Assembly: GCA_951812575.1 (NCBI GenBank)
Contig: OX638322.1
Coordinates: 2,417,925-2,481,924 of the forward strand
Source of the DNA: Candidatus Binatia bacterium
Lineage (GTDB): Bacteria; Desulfobacterota; Binatia; Bin18
Direction of reading: 5' to 3'
DNA length: 64,000 nucleotides
Shown here: piece after piece, positions 39,930 to 48,418 of the stretch
How positions within the stretch are numbered: position 1 is the stretch's first letter
How the letters are laid out: every line of letters begins with the position of its first letter
Program-made: the position numbers and the translations under genes
Notes under the pieces: model-generated
What the model was told of the DNA's origin: nothing
The model's database searches: none
Seen by the model: the letters and a program-made list of their open reading frames with translations, nothing else

Positions 39930-40150
39930 TATTCGTTCTCCTTCTGAGCAAGAAGTCGTCGAATACTGCGATCCTTGGCCCAGACCGCACTGCCAAGACC
40001 AACACTAGCAGCAATTCCAAGGGAGGCCAACCAATCGCGAAGGGGCGCAGCAGGTCGGAAGAGGAGGCTGACAGTACCTCCGGCGACAGCGACGTTGACC
40101 AAGACGAGAAGTTTGAGAATCTCCGTCTCGTATTTGATACGTTCGTTCAC
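39929..40150 (-). CDS. small two-helix membrane protein
   Basis: 73 residues from a GTG start. A charged N-terminal helix (MNERIKYETEILKLL) runs into a first membrane segment (VLVNVAVAGGTVSLLF), a short loop with RDW, a second segment (LGIAASVGLGSAVWA) and a charged tail (KDRSIRRLLAQKENE). It resembles, in layout, the interrupted gene at 14589-14816. It is the first gene of a two-gene overlapping unit. I know of no assigned function for such pairs. Confidence 0.65.
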   Translation of the reverse strand: MNERIKYETEILKLLVLVNVAVAGGTVSLLFRPAAPLRDWLASLGIAASVGLGSAVWAKDRSIRRLLAQKENE

Positions 40151-40184
40151 GCGTCACCGTATCTTACACAGAAAAAGATTGTTT

Positions 40185-41261
40185 TCACGACGCCGCGTTC
40201 AGACGGCGCAAATTCCGTACCGCCTGAATACGCTCCCGGGCCAGGGTAACGGCCAGACGATGGGGTGGGATGTCCCGCTGCTTGGCTTGGGCAAAAAGCG
40301 TTTTCAGGGTGGAGTAAATCTGTTCGGTTTTGGCTTTGGCCCGCTCGCGCCGATAGCCGCCGGGACCCAACTCGTCCGCGACGTTAATCAGCCCACCGGC
40401 GTTAATCGCAAAGTCCGGCGCATACAGAATGCCACGCGCATGAATTGCGTCTCCATCGGCCTCGGTCAGGAGCTGATTGTTGGCCCCCCCGCCGATAATA
40501 CGACAGCGGAGTTGAGGAATCGTCTCCGGATTGAAAACGCCACCCGCGGCACAGGGGGCGAGGATGTCGCATTGCTGAGTCAGAATAACGGTCGGATCGA
40601 CAATCACGGCGCCCAGTTCGGCCTTCGCCTTGTCGGCCCGGGCTGCATCCACATCCGCGACTATCAGCCGCGCTCCGGCCTGGTGGAGATATTGCGCCAG
40701 CGAGTAGCCGACTTTTCCCAGACCGGGCAGGGCCACGGTCAAACCCTGAAATTCCGCTTTGCCATCGGTTTCTTCAAGACACGCCCGCAGGCCACAGAAG
40801 ATTCCCCGGGCGGTCATGGGGGAGGGGTCTCCGCCGCCGCCAAACGCCTCCGCCCGTCCGACCCCGAACCGGCTCTCGGCCCGGACGTGTTCAATGTCCG
40901 CAGTCGTCGTGCCCATGTCTTCGGTTGGAATATAGCGCCCGGCCAAGGACTCTATGGCGCGCCCCAGCGCCCGAAACACGATCTCTCTATTTGTGACTGT
41001 CTGATGGGCGACAACAACCGCCTTGCCGCCGCCATACTCCAGGCCGGCCAGAGAGGCTTTATAGGTCATGGCCTGGGAGAGACGCAGGACATCCGTAACC
41101 GCATCATCCTCACTGGCATACGCCCGCATACGGATACCACCCAAGGCGGGCCCTAAGGTGGTATCGTGGATGGCAATCAGGGCGGTGAGGCCGGCGTTGC
41201 GGTCCGTGCAGAAGACCACCTGTTCGTGGTCTTCTGCCTGCATGCGTTCAAAGAGTGTCAT
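40185..41261 (-). CDS. Glu/Leu/Phe/Val-family amino acid dehydrogenase
   Basis: 358 residues from ATG 41261. The catalytic region MTYKASLAGLEYGGGKAVVV has the conserved lysines of leucine/phenylalanine/valine dehydrogenases; the Rossmann motif is VALPGLGKVGYSLAQYL and NAGGLINVADE follows. Length and the TLGPALGGIRM segment favour leucine dehydrogenase over the longer glutamate enzymes. It would interconvert a branched-chain amino acid and its keto acid with NAD, linking with the branched-chain aminotransferase at 46252. Copy B of the 54-bp palindrome lies just upstream. Confidence 0.88.
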   Translation of the reverse strand: MTLFERMQAEDHEQVVFCTDRNAGLTALIAIHDTTLGPALGGIRMRAYASEDDAVTDVLRLSQAMTYKASLAGLEYGGGKAVVVAHQTVTNREIVFRALGRAIESLAGRYIPTEDMGTTTADIEHVRAESRFGVGRAEAFGGGGDPSPMTARGIFCGLRACLEETDGKAEFQGLTVALPGLGKVGYSLAQYLHQAGARLIVADVDAARADKAKAELGAVIVDPTVILTQQCDILAPCAAGGVFNPETIPQLRCRIIGGGANNQLLTEADGDAIHARGILYAPDFAINAGGLINVADELGPGGYRRERAKAKTEQIYSTLKTLFAQAKQRDIPPHRLAVTLARERIQAVRNLRRLNAAS

Positions 41262-41269
41262 ACGGGTTG

Positions 41270-41323
41270 AAAGAGTAAACGTGTCCTCCAATACACATGA
41301 GATGCTGGACACGTTTACTCTTT
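41270..41323. repeat. 54-bp palindromic repeat, copy B (perfect stem)
   Basis: AAAGAGTAAACGTGTCC (41270-41286) and GGACACGTTTACTCTTT (41307-41323) form a perfect 17-bp stem around a 20-base loop. It fills the gap between the Rieske gene stop (41325) and the dehydrogenase start (41261), followed by further T. It could act as a terminator for the Rieske gene or as a REP-like mobile palindrome. Confidence 0.85.
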
Positions 41324-41324
41324 T

Positions 41325-41630
41325 TCATACAGCGACTAGGACATCGTCGCCCTCTACTTTGACCTCATAGGTGTCTTGTTTTTCGTCCGGGTCTTCACTG
41401 TTTTCTCCGGTCGTGACATCGAAATCCCAGGCGTGCCACGGGCAGGTGACCATATTGCCGTCCAGCTCGCCTTCGCCTAATGGGCCACCCTGGTGTGGGC
41501 ACACATTGTCCAGGGCGTAGAACGTACCATCGACATTGAAAACGGCGACTTGCTGGTCGTTGACCTCAAAACACCGCCCTTCGCCTTCGGGGATATCACT
41601 CGTCGAGGCCACTTTGACAAAATCGGCCAT
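41325..41630 (-). CDS. Rieske [2Fe-2S] ferredoxin
   Basis: 101 residues from ATG 41630 (GGAGG upstream). Both Rieske boxes are present: CPHQGG and CPWHAWDF. Size and the lack of a signal peptide indicate a soluble cytoplasmic ferredoxin of the NirD/dioxygenase type, used to carry electrons to an oxygenase or act as a small subunit. No dioxygenase alpha subunit is adjacent, so the partner is unknown. Confidence 0.92.
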   Translation of the reverse strand: MADFVKVASTSDIPEGEGRCFEVNDQQVAVFNVDGTFYALDNVCPHQGGPLGEGELDGNMVTCPWHAWDFDVTTGENSEDPDEKQDTYEVKVEGDDVLVAV

Positions 41631-41730
41631 GCTGTCCTCCTGTGTCTGAAATATCAGGGAATTAAACAAATTCCGCTACGGGCCGCAAGGTTGGTCAAGG
41701 GTCGGCCAGTCCAGTATAGGCTGGGGCACA

Positions 41731-41771
41731 AAAAAGCCCCTGGGTCAGACCGTGAGGACGACCCAGGGGCT
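41731..41771 (-). terminator. intrinsic terminator of the flavin reductase gene
   Basis: AGCCCCTGGGTC (41735-41746) and GACCCAGGGGCT (41760-41771) form a perfect 12-bp stem. On the minus strand it is followed by TTTTT. It lies 23 bases after the stop of the flavin reductase gene. Confidence 0.9.
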
Positions 41772-41793
41772 GTCAGTCAACAGCAGGATTCTT

Positions 41794-42294
41794 TTAGCCG
41801 CCGTAGAAGACCTTGTCTCCCAAGTCGGCCATGTGCAGCGTCGCCAGGTCCGCGCGTCCTTCGGGCTGCTTCTGGACAGCCGCATTCACCACTTTCCCGA
41901 TAAAAATGGAATGGTCGCCGTTCTCGACCGTCTGCTCTAACGAGCACTCGACATAGGCCGGGACGCTGGCGAGTACCGGCGCGCCGGTCGTGCCCGCGCT
42001 GTATGCCTCACCGTTAATGGTGTTACCGTCTTTTTCGACCGGTTTGAAAAAGGCGAAGGCCGGACCCTGCTGGCCTTTGCCCAGGATGTTGAGAGCAAAC
42101 GAGCCGGCTTTTTTTATGATTTCATGCGCACTGGCATCGGCCTTGACACCAACCACGACCAGCGGTGGATCAAAGGCGGTCTGGGTCACCCAGTTCACGG
42201 TTGCCGCGGCAATCTCGCCGTCTTTTTCCGCAGTCAGCACATACAAGCCGTAGGGGATCATACGGAGAGCGGTTTTCTTGGCATCTGCATCCAT
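41794..42294 (-). CDS. flavin reductase domain protein
   Basis: 166 residues. The split-barrel flavin reductase pattern is seen: YGLYVLTAEKDGEIAAATVNWVTQTAFDPPLVVVGVK, then SFALNILGKGQQ and ECSLEQTVENGDHSIFIGKVV. It matches HpaC/RutF-like reductases and the wider FMN-binding split-barrel group. It might supply reduced flavin to the HpaB-family or LLM-type flavoproteins encoded elsewhere in this window. It has its own terminator, so it is transcribed singly. Confidence 0.85.
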   Translation of the reverse strand: MDADAKKTALRMIPYGLYVLTAEKDGEIAAATVNWVTQTAFDPPLVVVGVKADASAHEIIKKAGSFALNILGKGQQGPAFAFFKPVEKDGNTINGEAYSAGTTGAPVLASVPAYVECSLEQTVENGDHSIFIGKVVNAAVQKQPEGRADLATLHMADLGDKVFYGG

Positions 42295-42447
42295 CAGTCC
42301 TTCTCCTTTTTCTGAAAAATGGTCCCTGCGTTGTATCTGCCCTCTCCCGCGCGTTCAAGTCCGGCCCGTTTTCGCGTCGGCCCTAACTCGGATATGTAGA
42401 ACGTGCGTGCAGATGAATCCGACTCTCTCAGGGAGATAGCAAGCGTA

Positions 42448-43929
42448 ATGCAGAAAAGAGCAGAGACTCACACCCGCGCCGGGGTGGAATACCAGCCGCA
42501 GGGTGCCGCGTATTTTGAGCAACGCCAATTGCGGCGTCACGCCCGAGTCTGGTCGCTCTGGGCGCTGGGTGTCGGCGCCGTGATCTCAGGCGATTTCTTT
42601 GGCTGGAACTTCGGCCTGACGGCCGGTGGTTTTTGGGGGCTGTTTATCGCGACGGTTATCATCACTGTCATGTATATCGGTTTATGCTATTCCATTGCCG
42701 AAATGTCCCCCGCCTTGCCGCACACCGGCGGGGCGTATTCGTTCGGTCGATCCGCCCTGGGACCCTGGGGCGGCTTTATCACCGGGCTCGGGGAAAACAT
42801 TGAGTATGTGCTGACCCCGGCGGTAATTGTGGTCGGCATTGGCGGCTATCTGGGCGCGATCTTTGAGACGCCCGAGGCGTTTGCTCCGGTGTGGTGGCTG
42901 CTGGCGTATGTGCTCTTTGTCGGTCTCAATATCTGGGGGGTGGAGATCACGTTTCGGGTTGCCGTGTTCATGACCTTTGTTGCTCTGGCTATCCTGCTGA
43001 TTTTCTATATCGGGGCGGTGTCGCATTTCTCCTGGGAGTGGGTGCTCAGCATCGAACCGGAGGGGGGAGCGAGCCGGGTCTTGCCCAAAGGCTGGCTGGG
43101 TATTGCATGGGCCTTGCCGTTTGCGATCTGGTTTTATCTGGCGATTGAGGAACTGCCTTTGGCGGCAGAAGAGGCGCACGACCCAAAACAGGACATGCCG
43201 AAAAGCATTCTGTTGGGCCTGCTGACCCTCATCTTCACGGCTTTCGCGATGCTCTTTCTGAACGCGGGGATCGCACCCGGAGCCAAGGAGGTCGGGCTGT
43301 CCGACGAGCCGTTGTTCCTGGGCTTTCGGACGATCTTTGGCCAGGGAATAGGCACGAAACTGTTAGCCCTGATTGCGGTGGCCGGTTTGATCGCCAGCTT
43401 CCACACCATCATCTTTGCCTCTGGGCGCAACATCTACTCCCTGTCCCGGGCGGGCTATTTCCCCCACTGGATGTCGGTCACCCACGGCAGCCGTCAAACG
43501 CCCCATATCGCGCTCATTATTGGAGCGATTATCGGCTACGGTGTCGCCCTGGCGATTCATTACTCCGAGGCTATATTCGGTGACGTTCCGGTGGGGGCGG
43601 TGCTGCTTAATATGGCCGTATTTGGCGCCGTGATCTCGTACATGCTGCAAATGTTGTCATTCGTCCTGCTGCGCAAAAATCTGCCCAATATTGAGCGGCC
43701 GTATCGCAGTCCGGTCGGCGTACCTGGCGCCTGGACCGCTTTCATCATTGCGCTGATTACGCTGCTCTTTTTATTCCTCAACCCGGACTACCGGGTTGGC
43801 GTCTGGGGCTGTGCGGTATGGTATGCCGCGGCGGTACTCTATTTTGCCGTTTACGGTCGCAAAACGCTCGTCTACTCGCCCGAAGAGGACTTCGCCGTTA
43901 CTCAACGGGCCGCGCACGGCCTGGATTAA
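42448..43929 (+). CDS. APC-family amino acid/ethanolamine permease
   Basis: 493 residues from ATG 42448; an in-frame GTG at 42403 would add 15. About twelve transmembrane helices follow a cytoplasmic tail (QLRRHARVWSLWALGVGAVISGDFFGWN). The helix 1 GAVISGDFFGWNFGL and MSPALPHTGGAYSFGRSALGPWGGFITGLGE match ethanolamine permease (EAT) proteins of the APC superfamily. Helix 6 has WFYLAIEELPLAAEEAHDPKQDMPK, the conserved loop after it. It would import ethanolamine or an amino acid; no eut genes are present in the window. Confidence 0.87.
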   Translation: MQKRAETHTRAGVEYQPQGAAYFEQRQLRRHARVWSLWALGVGAVISGDFFGWNFGLTAGGFWGLFIATVIITVMYIGLCYSIAEMSPALPHTGGAYSFGRSALGPWGGFITGLGENIEYVLTPAVIVVGIGGYLGAIFETPEAFAPVWWLLAYVLFVGLNIWGVEITFRVAVFMTFVALAILLIFYIGAVSHFSWEWVLSIEPEGGASRVLPKGWLGIAWALPFAIWFYLAIEELPLAAEEAHDPKQDMPKSILLGLLTLIFTAFAMLFLNAGIAPGAKEVGLSDEPLFLGFRTIFGQGIGTKLLALIAVAGLIASFHTIIFASGRNIYSLSRAGYFPHWMSVTHGSRQTPHIALIIGAIIGYGVALAIHYSEAIFGDVPVGAVLLNMAVFGAVISYMLQMLSFVLLRKNLPNIERPYRSPVGVPGAWTAFIIALITLLFLFLNPDYRVGVWGCAVWYAAAVLYFAVYGRKTLVYSPEEDFAVTQRAAHGLD

Positions 43930-43937
43930 TATAGACT

Positions 43938-43964
43938 GGAGGAGCGAGAAAACCTCGCCCCTCC
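43938..43964. terminator. hairpin between convergent genes
   Basis: GGAGGAGCGAG (43938-43948) pairs with CTCGCCCCTCC (43954-43964), one mismatch, loop 5. It is located between the permease stop and the stop of the opposing amidohydrolase. No long T run follows, so termination is assumed from position. Confidence 0.5.
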
Positions 43965-43982
43965 ACACTCTTTCGACCCTAC

Positions 43983-45101
43983 TTAGATGCCGTAGAACTT
44001 GCTCGCATTGGCGCCAAGAATCTTGTCAACGGACGTGGCTGGTAGAGCGGAGAGTAAGTTTCGCACCTTTTGTACCGGGTGGACAAATCCCTCGGCGTGA
44101 GGATAGTCGGAGCCGGTGAAAAACCGATCATCCCCGGCAAACTGCACAATCAGCGGAAACATCTTCTCTTCCGGGTCACCATTAATCCAGATGTTGCGCG
44201 CAAAGTACTCGCTGGCCGGTCGCTTCATCTGGGAGGTGTGGCCCATATACTTATAGCGATAATCAAACAGCTCCAGCCACTCTCCCACCCAGCCGGCTCT
44301 GGCTTCAACCGTTGCCACGCGAAGCTGAGGAAAACGCTCAAACACGCCATCGTACAGCATGGTCGTGAGAGCATGACGCGGGTCTTCAACGACCTTCATG
44401 GAGACGTACATGAATCTGGGGTCCCGGTCGCGGTACCACTGACTCCCGCTGTAGTCGGGATGTACCACCAGATGAAGGGCAATGCCGAGATTGAGATCCT
44501 GAGCCGCGGCCCAGGCCGGATCAAAGTCCGGATGCCCCAGGCTCCTGCCCTCTATGGGCGCCGCTCCGATAAACACGGTGCGACACCCCAGCTTGGCCAC
44601 CCGCTCCATCTCCCGCGCCGCCAAGTGCGCGTCACGCAGTGAAATATGGGCCGCGGGGAACAGCCGGTCCTTATGGGACGCACACAGCTCAAAGGCCCAG
44701 GTGTTGTACGCCCGGCACAGCGCATCGGCAAGGAGAGGATCATCAACTTCTCCTTCCCAATACAGACCCAGGGTGGGATAAATCACTTGGCAATCCATGC
44801 CTTCTTCATCAAGAAAACCAACCCGTTTATCCATATTCTGCCAGTCCGCGCTAAAGGCCAAGTAGCGGTCAAAGCTGTCGATGTCCTGGCCCGCTTCTTT
44901 TTGGCCATAGGCGACAGCGATGCCCAGGGCTTGCTCAACATCGAGAATCTGCATGGGTCTGCCATCGACGAGGAGTTTACGATTGCCGCTGGCCGGGTCG
45001 GTCTCAACCCGCATAGCCCGCTCCCGGTAGGCTGGTTCAATATACCGCTCGTATAAATCCAGGGGCTCCATGAAGTGACTGTCGCCATCAATGATTTTCA
45101 T
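43983..45101 (-). CDS. amidohydrolase, ACMSD-like (amidohydrolase 2)
   Basis: 372 residues if the second ATG (45101) is used, which is spaced properly from AAAGGGGG; the first is at 45107. IIDGDSHFMEP gives a D-x-H metal site, with further candidates in HISLRDAHLA, LHLVVHPDYS and the terminal GSDYPHAEGF. This is the amidohydrolase 2 family, which includes decarboxylases (aminocarboxymuconate semialdehyde, gamma-resorcylate) and hydrolases. It lies 35 bases downstream of the LLM oxidoreductase gene, as often seen for catabolic pairs. The substrate is unknown. Confidence 0.87.
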   Translation of the reverse strand: MKIIDGDSHFMEPLDLYERYIEPAYRERAMRVETDPASGNRKLLVDGRPMQILDVEQALGIAVAYGQKEAGQDIDSFDRYLAFSADWQNMDKRVGFLDEEGMDCQVIYPTLGLYWEGEVDDPLLADALCRAYNTWAFELCASHKDRLFPAAHISLRDAHLAAREMERVAKLGCRTVFIGAAPIEGRSLGHPDFDPAWAAAQDLNLGIALHLVVHPDYSGSQWYRDRDPRFMYVSMKVVEDPRHALTTMLYDGVFERFPQLRVATVEARAGWVGEWLELFDYRYKYMGHTSQMKRPASEYFARNIWINGDPEEKMFPLIVQFAGDDRFFTGSDYPHAEGFVHPVQKVRNLLSALPATSVDKILGANASKFYGI

Positions 45102-45136
45102 CAGCATCCCCCTTTGCTACTCAGGTCCAAAGGACC

Positions 45137-46186
45137 CTACTGAAAGTGTGGCATGATGCGTTCCGCATAGGCGCGTAACTGTCGATCCAGCTCTTCCCGA
45201 TCCAACCCAAAAAGATAGGCACAAAACCTGTTGACCCCCACGCTTTCCAACACCCTCAGTTTTTCAACGCATGCCTCAACACTGCCTAAAACACAAAAGC
45301 GATCCACCATCTCATCTGTCAGCAGCTTCCTGTGCCCTTCGTCGGCCATGGCCGCCTCAAACCCAACAATATCTATTCTGTGACCGTCCCAATCGTACTT
45401 CTGCCAGGACGGCTTGTCCTCTATGAGCGTCTCGAAGCCTTTTATCAGCGAGGCGGGTAACTCCTCAGGAGGACAGGTTTGGACCAGACCCCAAATCAGG
45501 CTGGTGAGGATATCGGGCTCCCAGCGGCATATCTCTCTGGCCTTGTGGATGTCGTCAGAGACAAAGGTCGCCGAACTCACCTCAAAGTCGATCGGTGCGC
45601 GGTCCGCTTCCCGGGCCGCTTTTTGCGTTTTTTCGGCAAACCATGCGACGGCGCCAACCTCAGCGCACTCGGTTGTTGCGCAATCCGCCAGTTCTCCCGC
45701 GACCTGAGCTCCTCGCGGGCCCCAGACTCCCAGAGAAATCGGGATTTCACCCTCCGTGAATTCCAAGCGTAACGGGACCGGCGAGCCCTCAACGTCTACG
45801 GCCTCGCCTCGCATCCAGCGGCGGATATCCGGGACCGCTCGTCGGTACTGTTTCCACGAGGCCGGTTTCCAGCCTAACTGCTTGACCGCACTATTCCCCC
45901 GCCCCATGGCGAGAAAGGCACGTCCGCCCGACATGACCTGAATGGTTGCCATCGCGCTGGCGGTAATACTGGGGTGACGCGTGAGCGGATTGGTAATATA
46001 GGGGCCGAGCCTAATGCGAGAGGTCTGCAGGGCACAGGCCGCCAGATACGGGTAGACATCCATGGATTGATACGGCGTGTCAGGGATGCCGACAAAGCTG
46101 AACCCCAACTCTTCCGCCCGTTTGACTCCCCATAGGACATCAGTGAAGTTCTTATCCGCAGTATAGGTGACGCCAAACTCCATCAT
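45137..46186 (-). CDS. LLM-class flavin/F420-type oxidoreductase
   Basis: 349 residues from ATG 46186, seven bases after GGAGG. It has the luciferase-like TIM barrel: MEFGVTYTADKNFTDVLWGVKRAEELGFSFVGIPDTP, then SRIRLGPYITNPLTRHPSITASAMATIQVMSGGRAFLAMGRG. The GPYITNPLTRHP segment is close to methylenetetrahydromethanopterin reductase-like and F420-dependent members. Cofactor (FMN or F420) cannot be decided from sequence alone. It heads a pair with the amidohydrolase at 43983. Confidence 0.87.
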   Translation of the reverse strand: MMEFGVTYTADKNFTDVLWGVKRAEELGFSFVGIPDTPYQSMDVYPYLAACALQTSRIRLGPYITNPLTRHPSITASAMATIQVMSGGRAFLAMGRGNSAVKQLGWKPASWKQYRRAVPDIRRWMRGEAVDVEGSPVPLRLEFTEGEIPISLGVWGPRGAQVAGELADCATTECAEVGAVAWFAEKTQKAAREADRAPIDFEVSSATFVSDDIHKAREICRWEPDILTSLIWGLVQTCPPEELPASLIKGFETLIEDKPSWQKYDWDGHRIDIVGFEAAMADEGHRKLLTDEMVDRFCVLGSVEACVEKLRVLESVGVNRFCAYLFGLDREELDRQLRAYAERIMPHFQ

Positions 46187-46251
46187 GCCTAGCCTCCAGC
46201 CATTCTCGACAGTAGCGCAGGAAGCTAAAGGCAAGCAACAGTTGAAGCGTC

Positions 46252-47331
46252 TTAGAGTGACGAATCAACCTCCACCATCCAGCCGTGGCGGTCGGGTTTC
46301 AGGCCGCGCTGGATGGCGGACAACTCGTCGAACAGGCGTTGGGCCAGCGGGCCGACCTGGCCGTTATTGATGACAATACGCTCGTCTTTATACGACAGCT
46401 CGCTGACCGGTGAGATGACGGCTGCGGTTCCGGCACCAAATACCTCGCGCAGCAGCCCCTTCCGCGCCGCAGTCAGGACTTCGGTGATGGTAATAGGTCG
46501 CTCTGCCACCCGCAGCCCAAAGTCCTGGGCGAGTTGGAGCACGGAGGCGCGGGTCACGCCTTCGAGGATAGTCCCGGTGATCGGTGGGGTGACGAGTTCA
46601 TCACCGAGCACAAAGGCGATATTCATGGAGCCGACTTCTTCGATGTATCGCTGTTCGACGCCGTCGAGCCATAACACCTGGGCAAAACCGTCTTTATGGG
46701 CTTCTTCGCCGGCGAATAAACTGCCGGCATAATTCCCCGCCGTTTTCGCGGCTCCGGTTCCGCCTCGTACAGCCCGCACATAGCGGTCTTCCACCCGTAT
46801 CCGCAGCGGTTTGAAGCCTTCGGGATAATAGGCGGCGACCGGCGAGAGAATAATAAAGAACTGGTAGGTGTGAGACGGTCGCACCCGCAGGTCGGGATCG
46901 CGCGCGAAAGCAACCGGCCGGATATACAGGGAGGTGCCGGGCGCACGCGGCACCCAGTCCTGGTCCAGTTTTACCAACTGCTTGAGCGCCGAGAGAAAGA
47001 GGTCCGGGTCAATCGGCGGGATACACAGCCGGACGGCAGAGCGATTGAAGCGGGCGATATTGCGATCTGGCCGAAAGAGCAGAATGGTATCGTCCGGCGA
47101 ACGATATGCCTTGAGGCCTTCAAAGATGGCTTGGGCATAGTGCAGACCGACGGTGGCCGGCTCCAGCGAAAGCGGCCCGTACGGCACGATACGCGGGTTG
47201 GACCAACCCGTATCGGCCACACCGTCCAGGAGAAACATATGATCGGTAAAGACTTGGCCAAACCCGAGTTCGGCATCGTACGGTTTGGGTTTGGGCTGCT
47301 CAGTGGGGGTGATGGGAATGTGCATATTCAT
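46252..47331 (-). CDS. ilvE: branched-chain amino acid aminotransferase
   Basis: 359 residues from ATG 47331. Class IV PLP fold: QAIFEGLKAYRSPDDTILLFRPDRNIARFNRSA at the start, the PLP lysine in GTGAAKTAGNYAGSL, the GxxTASVxxxA region GTILEGVTRASVLQLA, and the phosphate-binding FGAGTAAVISPV. Length is that of the longer BCAT type (about 350-360) shared by eukaryotes and many bacteria. It transfers amino groups between Leu, Ile, Val and 2-oxoglutarate. It stands alone on this strand, divergent from an AhpD-like gene. Confidence 0.93.
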   Translation of the reverse strand: MNMHIPITPTEQPKPKPYDAELGFGQVFTDHMFLLDGVADTGWSNPRIVPYGPLSLEPATVGLHYAQAIFEGLKAYRSPDDTILLFRPDRNIARFNRSAVRLCIPPIDPDLFLSALKQLVKLDQDWVPRAPGTSLYIRPVAFARDPDLRVRPSHTYQFFIILSPVAAYYPEGFKPLRIRVEDRYVRAVRGGTGAAKTAGNYAGSLFAGEEAHKDGFAQVLWLDGVEQRYIEEVGSMNIAFVLGDELVTPPITGTILEGVTRASVLQLAQDFGLRVAERPITITEVLTAARKGLLREVFGAGTAAVISPVSELSYKDERIVINNGQVGPLAQRLFDELSAIQRGLKPDRHGWMVEVDSSL

Positions 47332-47460
47332 GGTCACTCTCTGTAGGAGGTCGGAGTGTAACAGAGATGAGAGGGCTATCGAAGCAGGCTCGCGCATTGA
47401 CTTCGGCTTGCTCGACAGGCTAGGGTCGGTGCCTGTTTGACGCCGACACAAGGAGGACGC

Positions 47461-48006
47461 ATGGCTCGTATTCCCTATCCCAATCTTGAGGACTTACCGG
47501 AAAAGGTTCGCATTGCAGCGGAAAAGCTCCCGCCGCTCAACATAATGAAGATGTTCCTGAACGCGCCGACGAACGCCATACCGCTGTTGTCTTTTGGCCA
47601 GTCCATTTTGACGAAACAGGAGCTGGACGCCCATCTGCGTGAGCTGGCCATCCTGCGGGTGGCGCATCTGACCGGGGCCAACTATGAGTGGACCCAGCAT
47701 GTGCCCATCGCCAAGGAGACAGGCGTTACGGACGCTCAGGTAGAAGCCCTTCCCCAGGGGGCCGACTCGGACGCTTTTAACGAGGTGGAAAAGAATGTGA
47801 TCCGTTTTACCGATGAGGTCACGCAGAATGTCAAAGCATCGGCTGAGACCTTTGCGGCCTTGGAGAAGGATTTGGGGCCGCGCCAGATGGTCGAGCTGGC
47901 CCTGGCCATTGGCTTCTACGGCATGGTGGCGCGGGTGATGGAATCGTTCGAGGTTGAACTGGAACCCACGGCCGGGACGTATTCGATCGATCAGCTTCGC
48001 CGCTGA
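47461..48006 (+). CDS. carboxymuconolactone decarboxylase/AhpD-like protein
   Basis: 181 residues; ATG 47461 follows AAGGAGG. ELAILRVAHLTGANYEWTQHVPIAKETGVTDAQV is the CMD/AhpD core, with E and H in the usual active-site places. The CXXC of AhpD peroxidase partners is missing (ANYEWTQH), so it is not a disulfide reductase. FTDEVTQNVKASAETFAAL and ALAIGFYGMVARVMESF complete the all-helical fold. Many such proteins are of unknown function in aromatic catabolism. Confidence 0.85.
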   Translation: MARIPYPNLEDLPEKVRIAAEKLPPLNIMKMFLNAPTNAIPLLSFGQSILTKQELDAHLRELAILRVAHLTGANYEWTQHVPIAKETGVTDAQVEALPQGADSDAFNEVEKNVIRFTDEVTQNVKASAETFAALEKDLGPRQMVELALAIGFYGMVARVMESFEVELEPTAGTYSIDQLRR

Positions 48007-48008
48007 GA

Positions 48009-48377
48009 TCAGTCGGCAGCGTAAATCCGGGGAACTTTCCAGCGCTCGAAGAAACCAGGCTTGGGTTTCTCCTCTGCCTTGAGGTCTGTGACATGGGCAT
48101 CAATGTCCCGGTACAGCCGGGCAACATCAATCCCGTGTGAGGTGGGACGAAAGTCTTCAAGCCGCATGAGGGCTTGGGTCAGCAGATTGATCGCGCCCTG
48201 TGAGCCGCCCCGGTTGAAACGCATGTGGAGGCCGGTGGCCAGGCGAATCAGGGCTTCGTAAAATGCTTTGTCTGCCGTGTCGGCTTCCTGCCAGACCTCT
48301 TCGAGCACTTGGTGGCTGTCAAAGTATTCCCGACGGTTAAAAAGCTGAACGGCCTGCTTGAGCTTTGGCTGCATCAC
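48009..48377 (-). CDS. DUF309 protein
   Basis: 122 residues, all helical. The DUF309 motif is QLFNRREYFDSHQVLEEVWQEA, followed by YEALIRLATGLHMRFNRGGSQGAINLLTQA. The family is found widely in bacteria and plastids and has no firm function. It ends 2 bases from the opposing AhpD-like gene. No signal or membrane segment is present. Confidence 0.88.
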   Translation of the reverse strand: MMQPKLKQAVQLFNRREYFDSHQVLEEVWQEADTADKAFYEALIRLATGLHMRFNRGGSQGAINLLTQALMRLEDFRPTSHGIDVARLYRDIDAHVTDLKAEEKPKPGFFERWKVPRIYAAD

Positions 48378-48418
48378 GATTATGACAAGAGAGAAATTTT
48401 GAAAGCGAGGATTATCCT

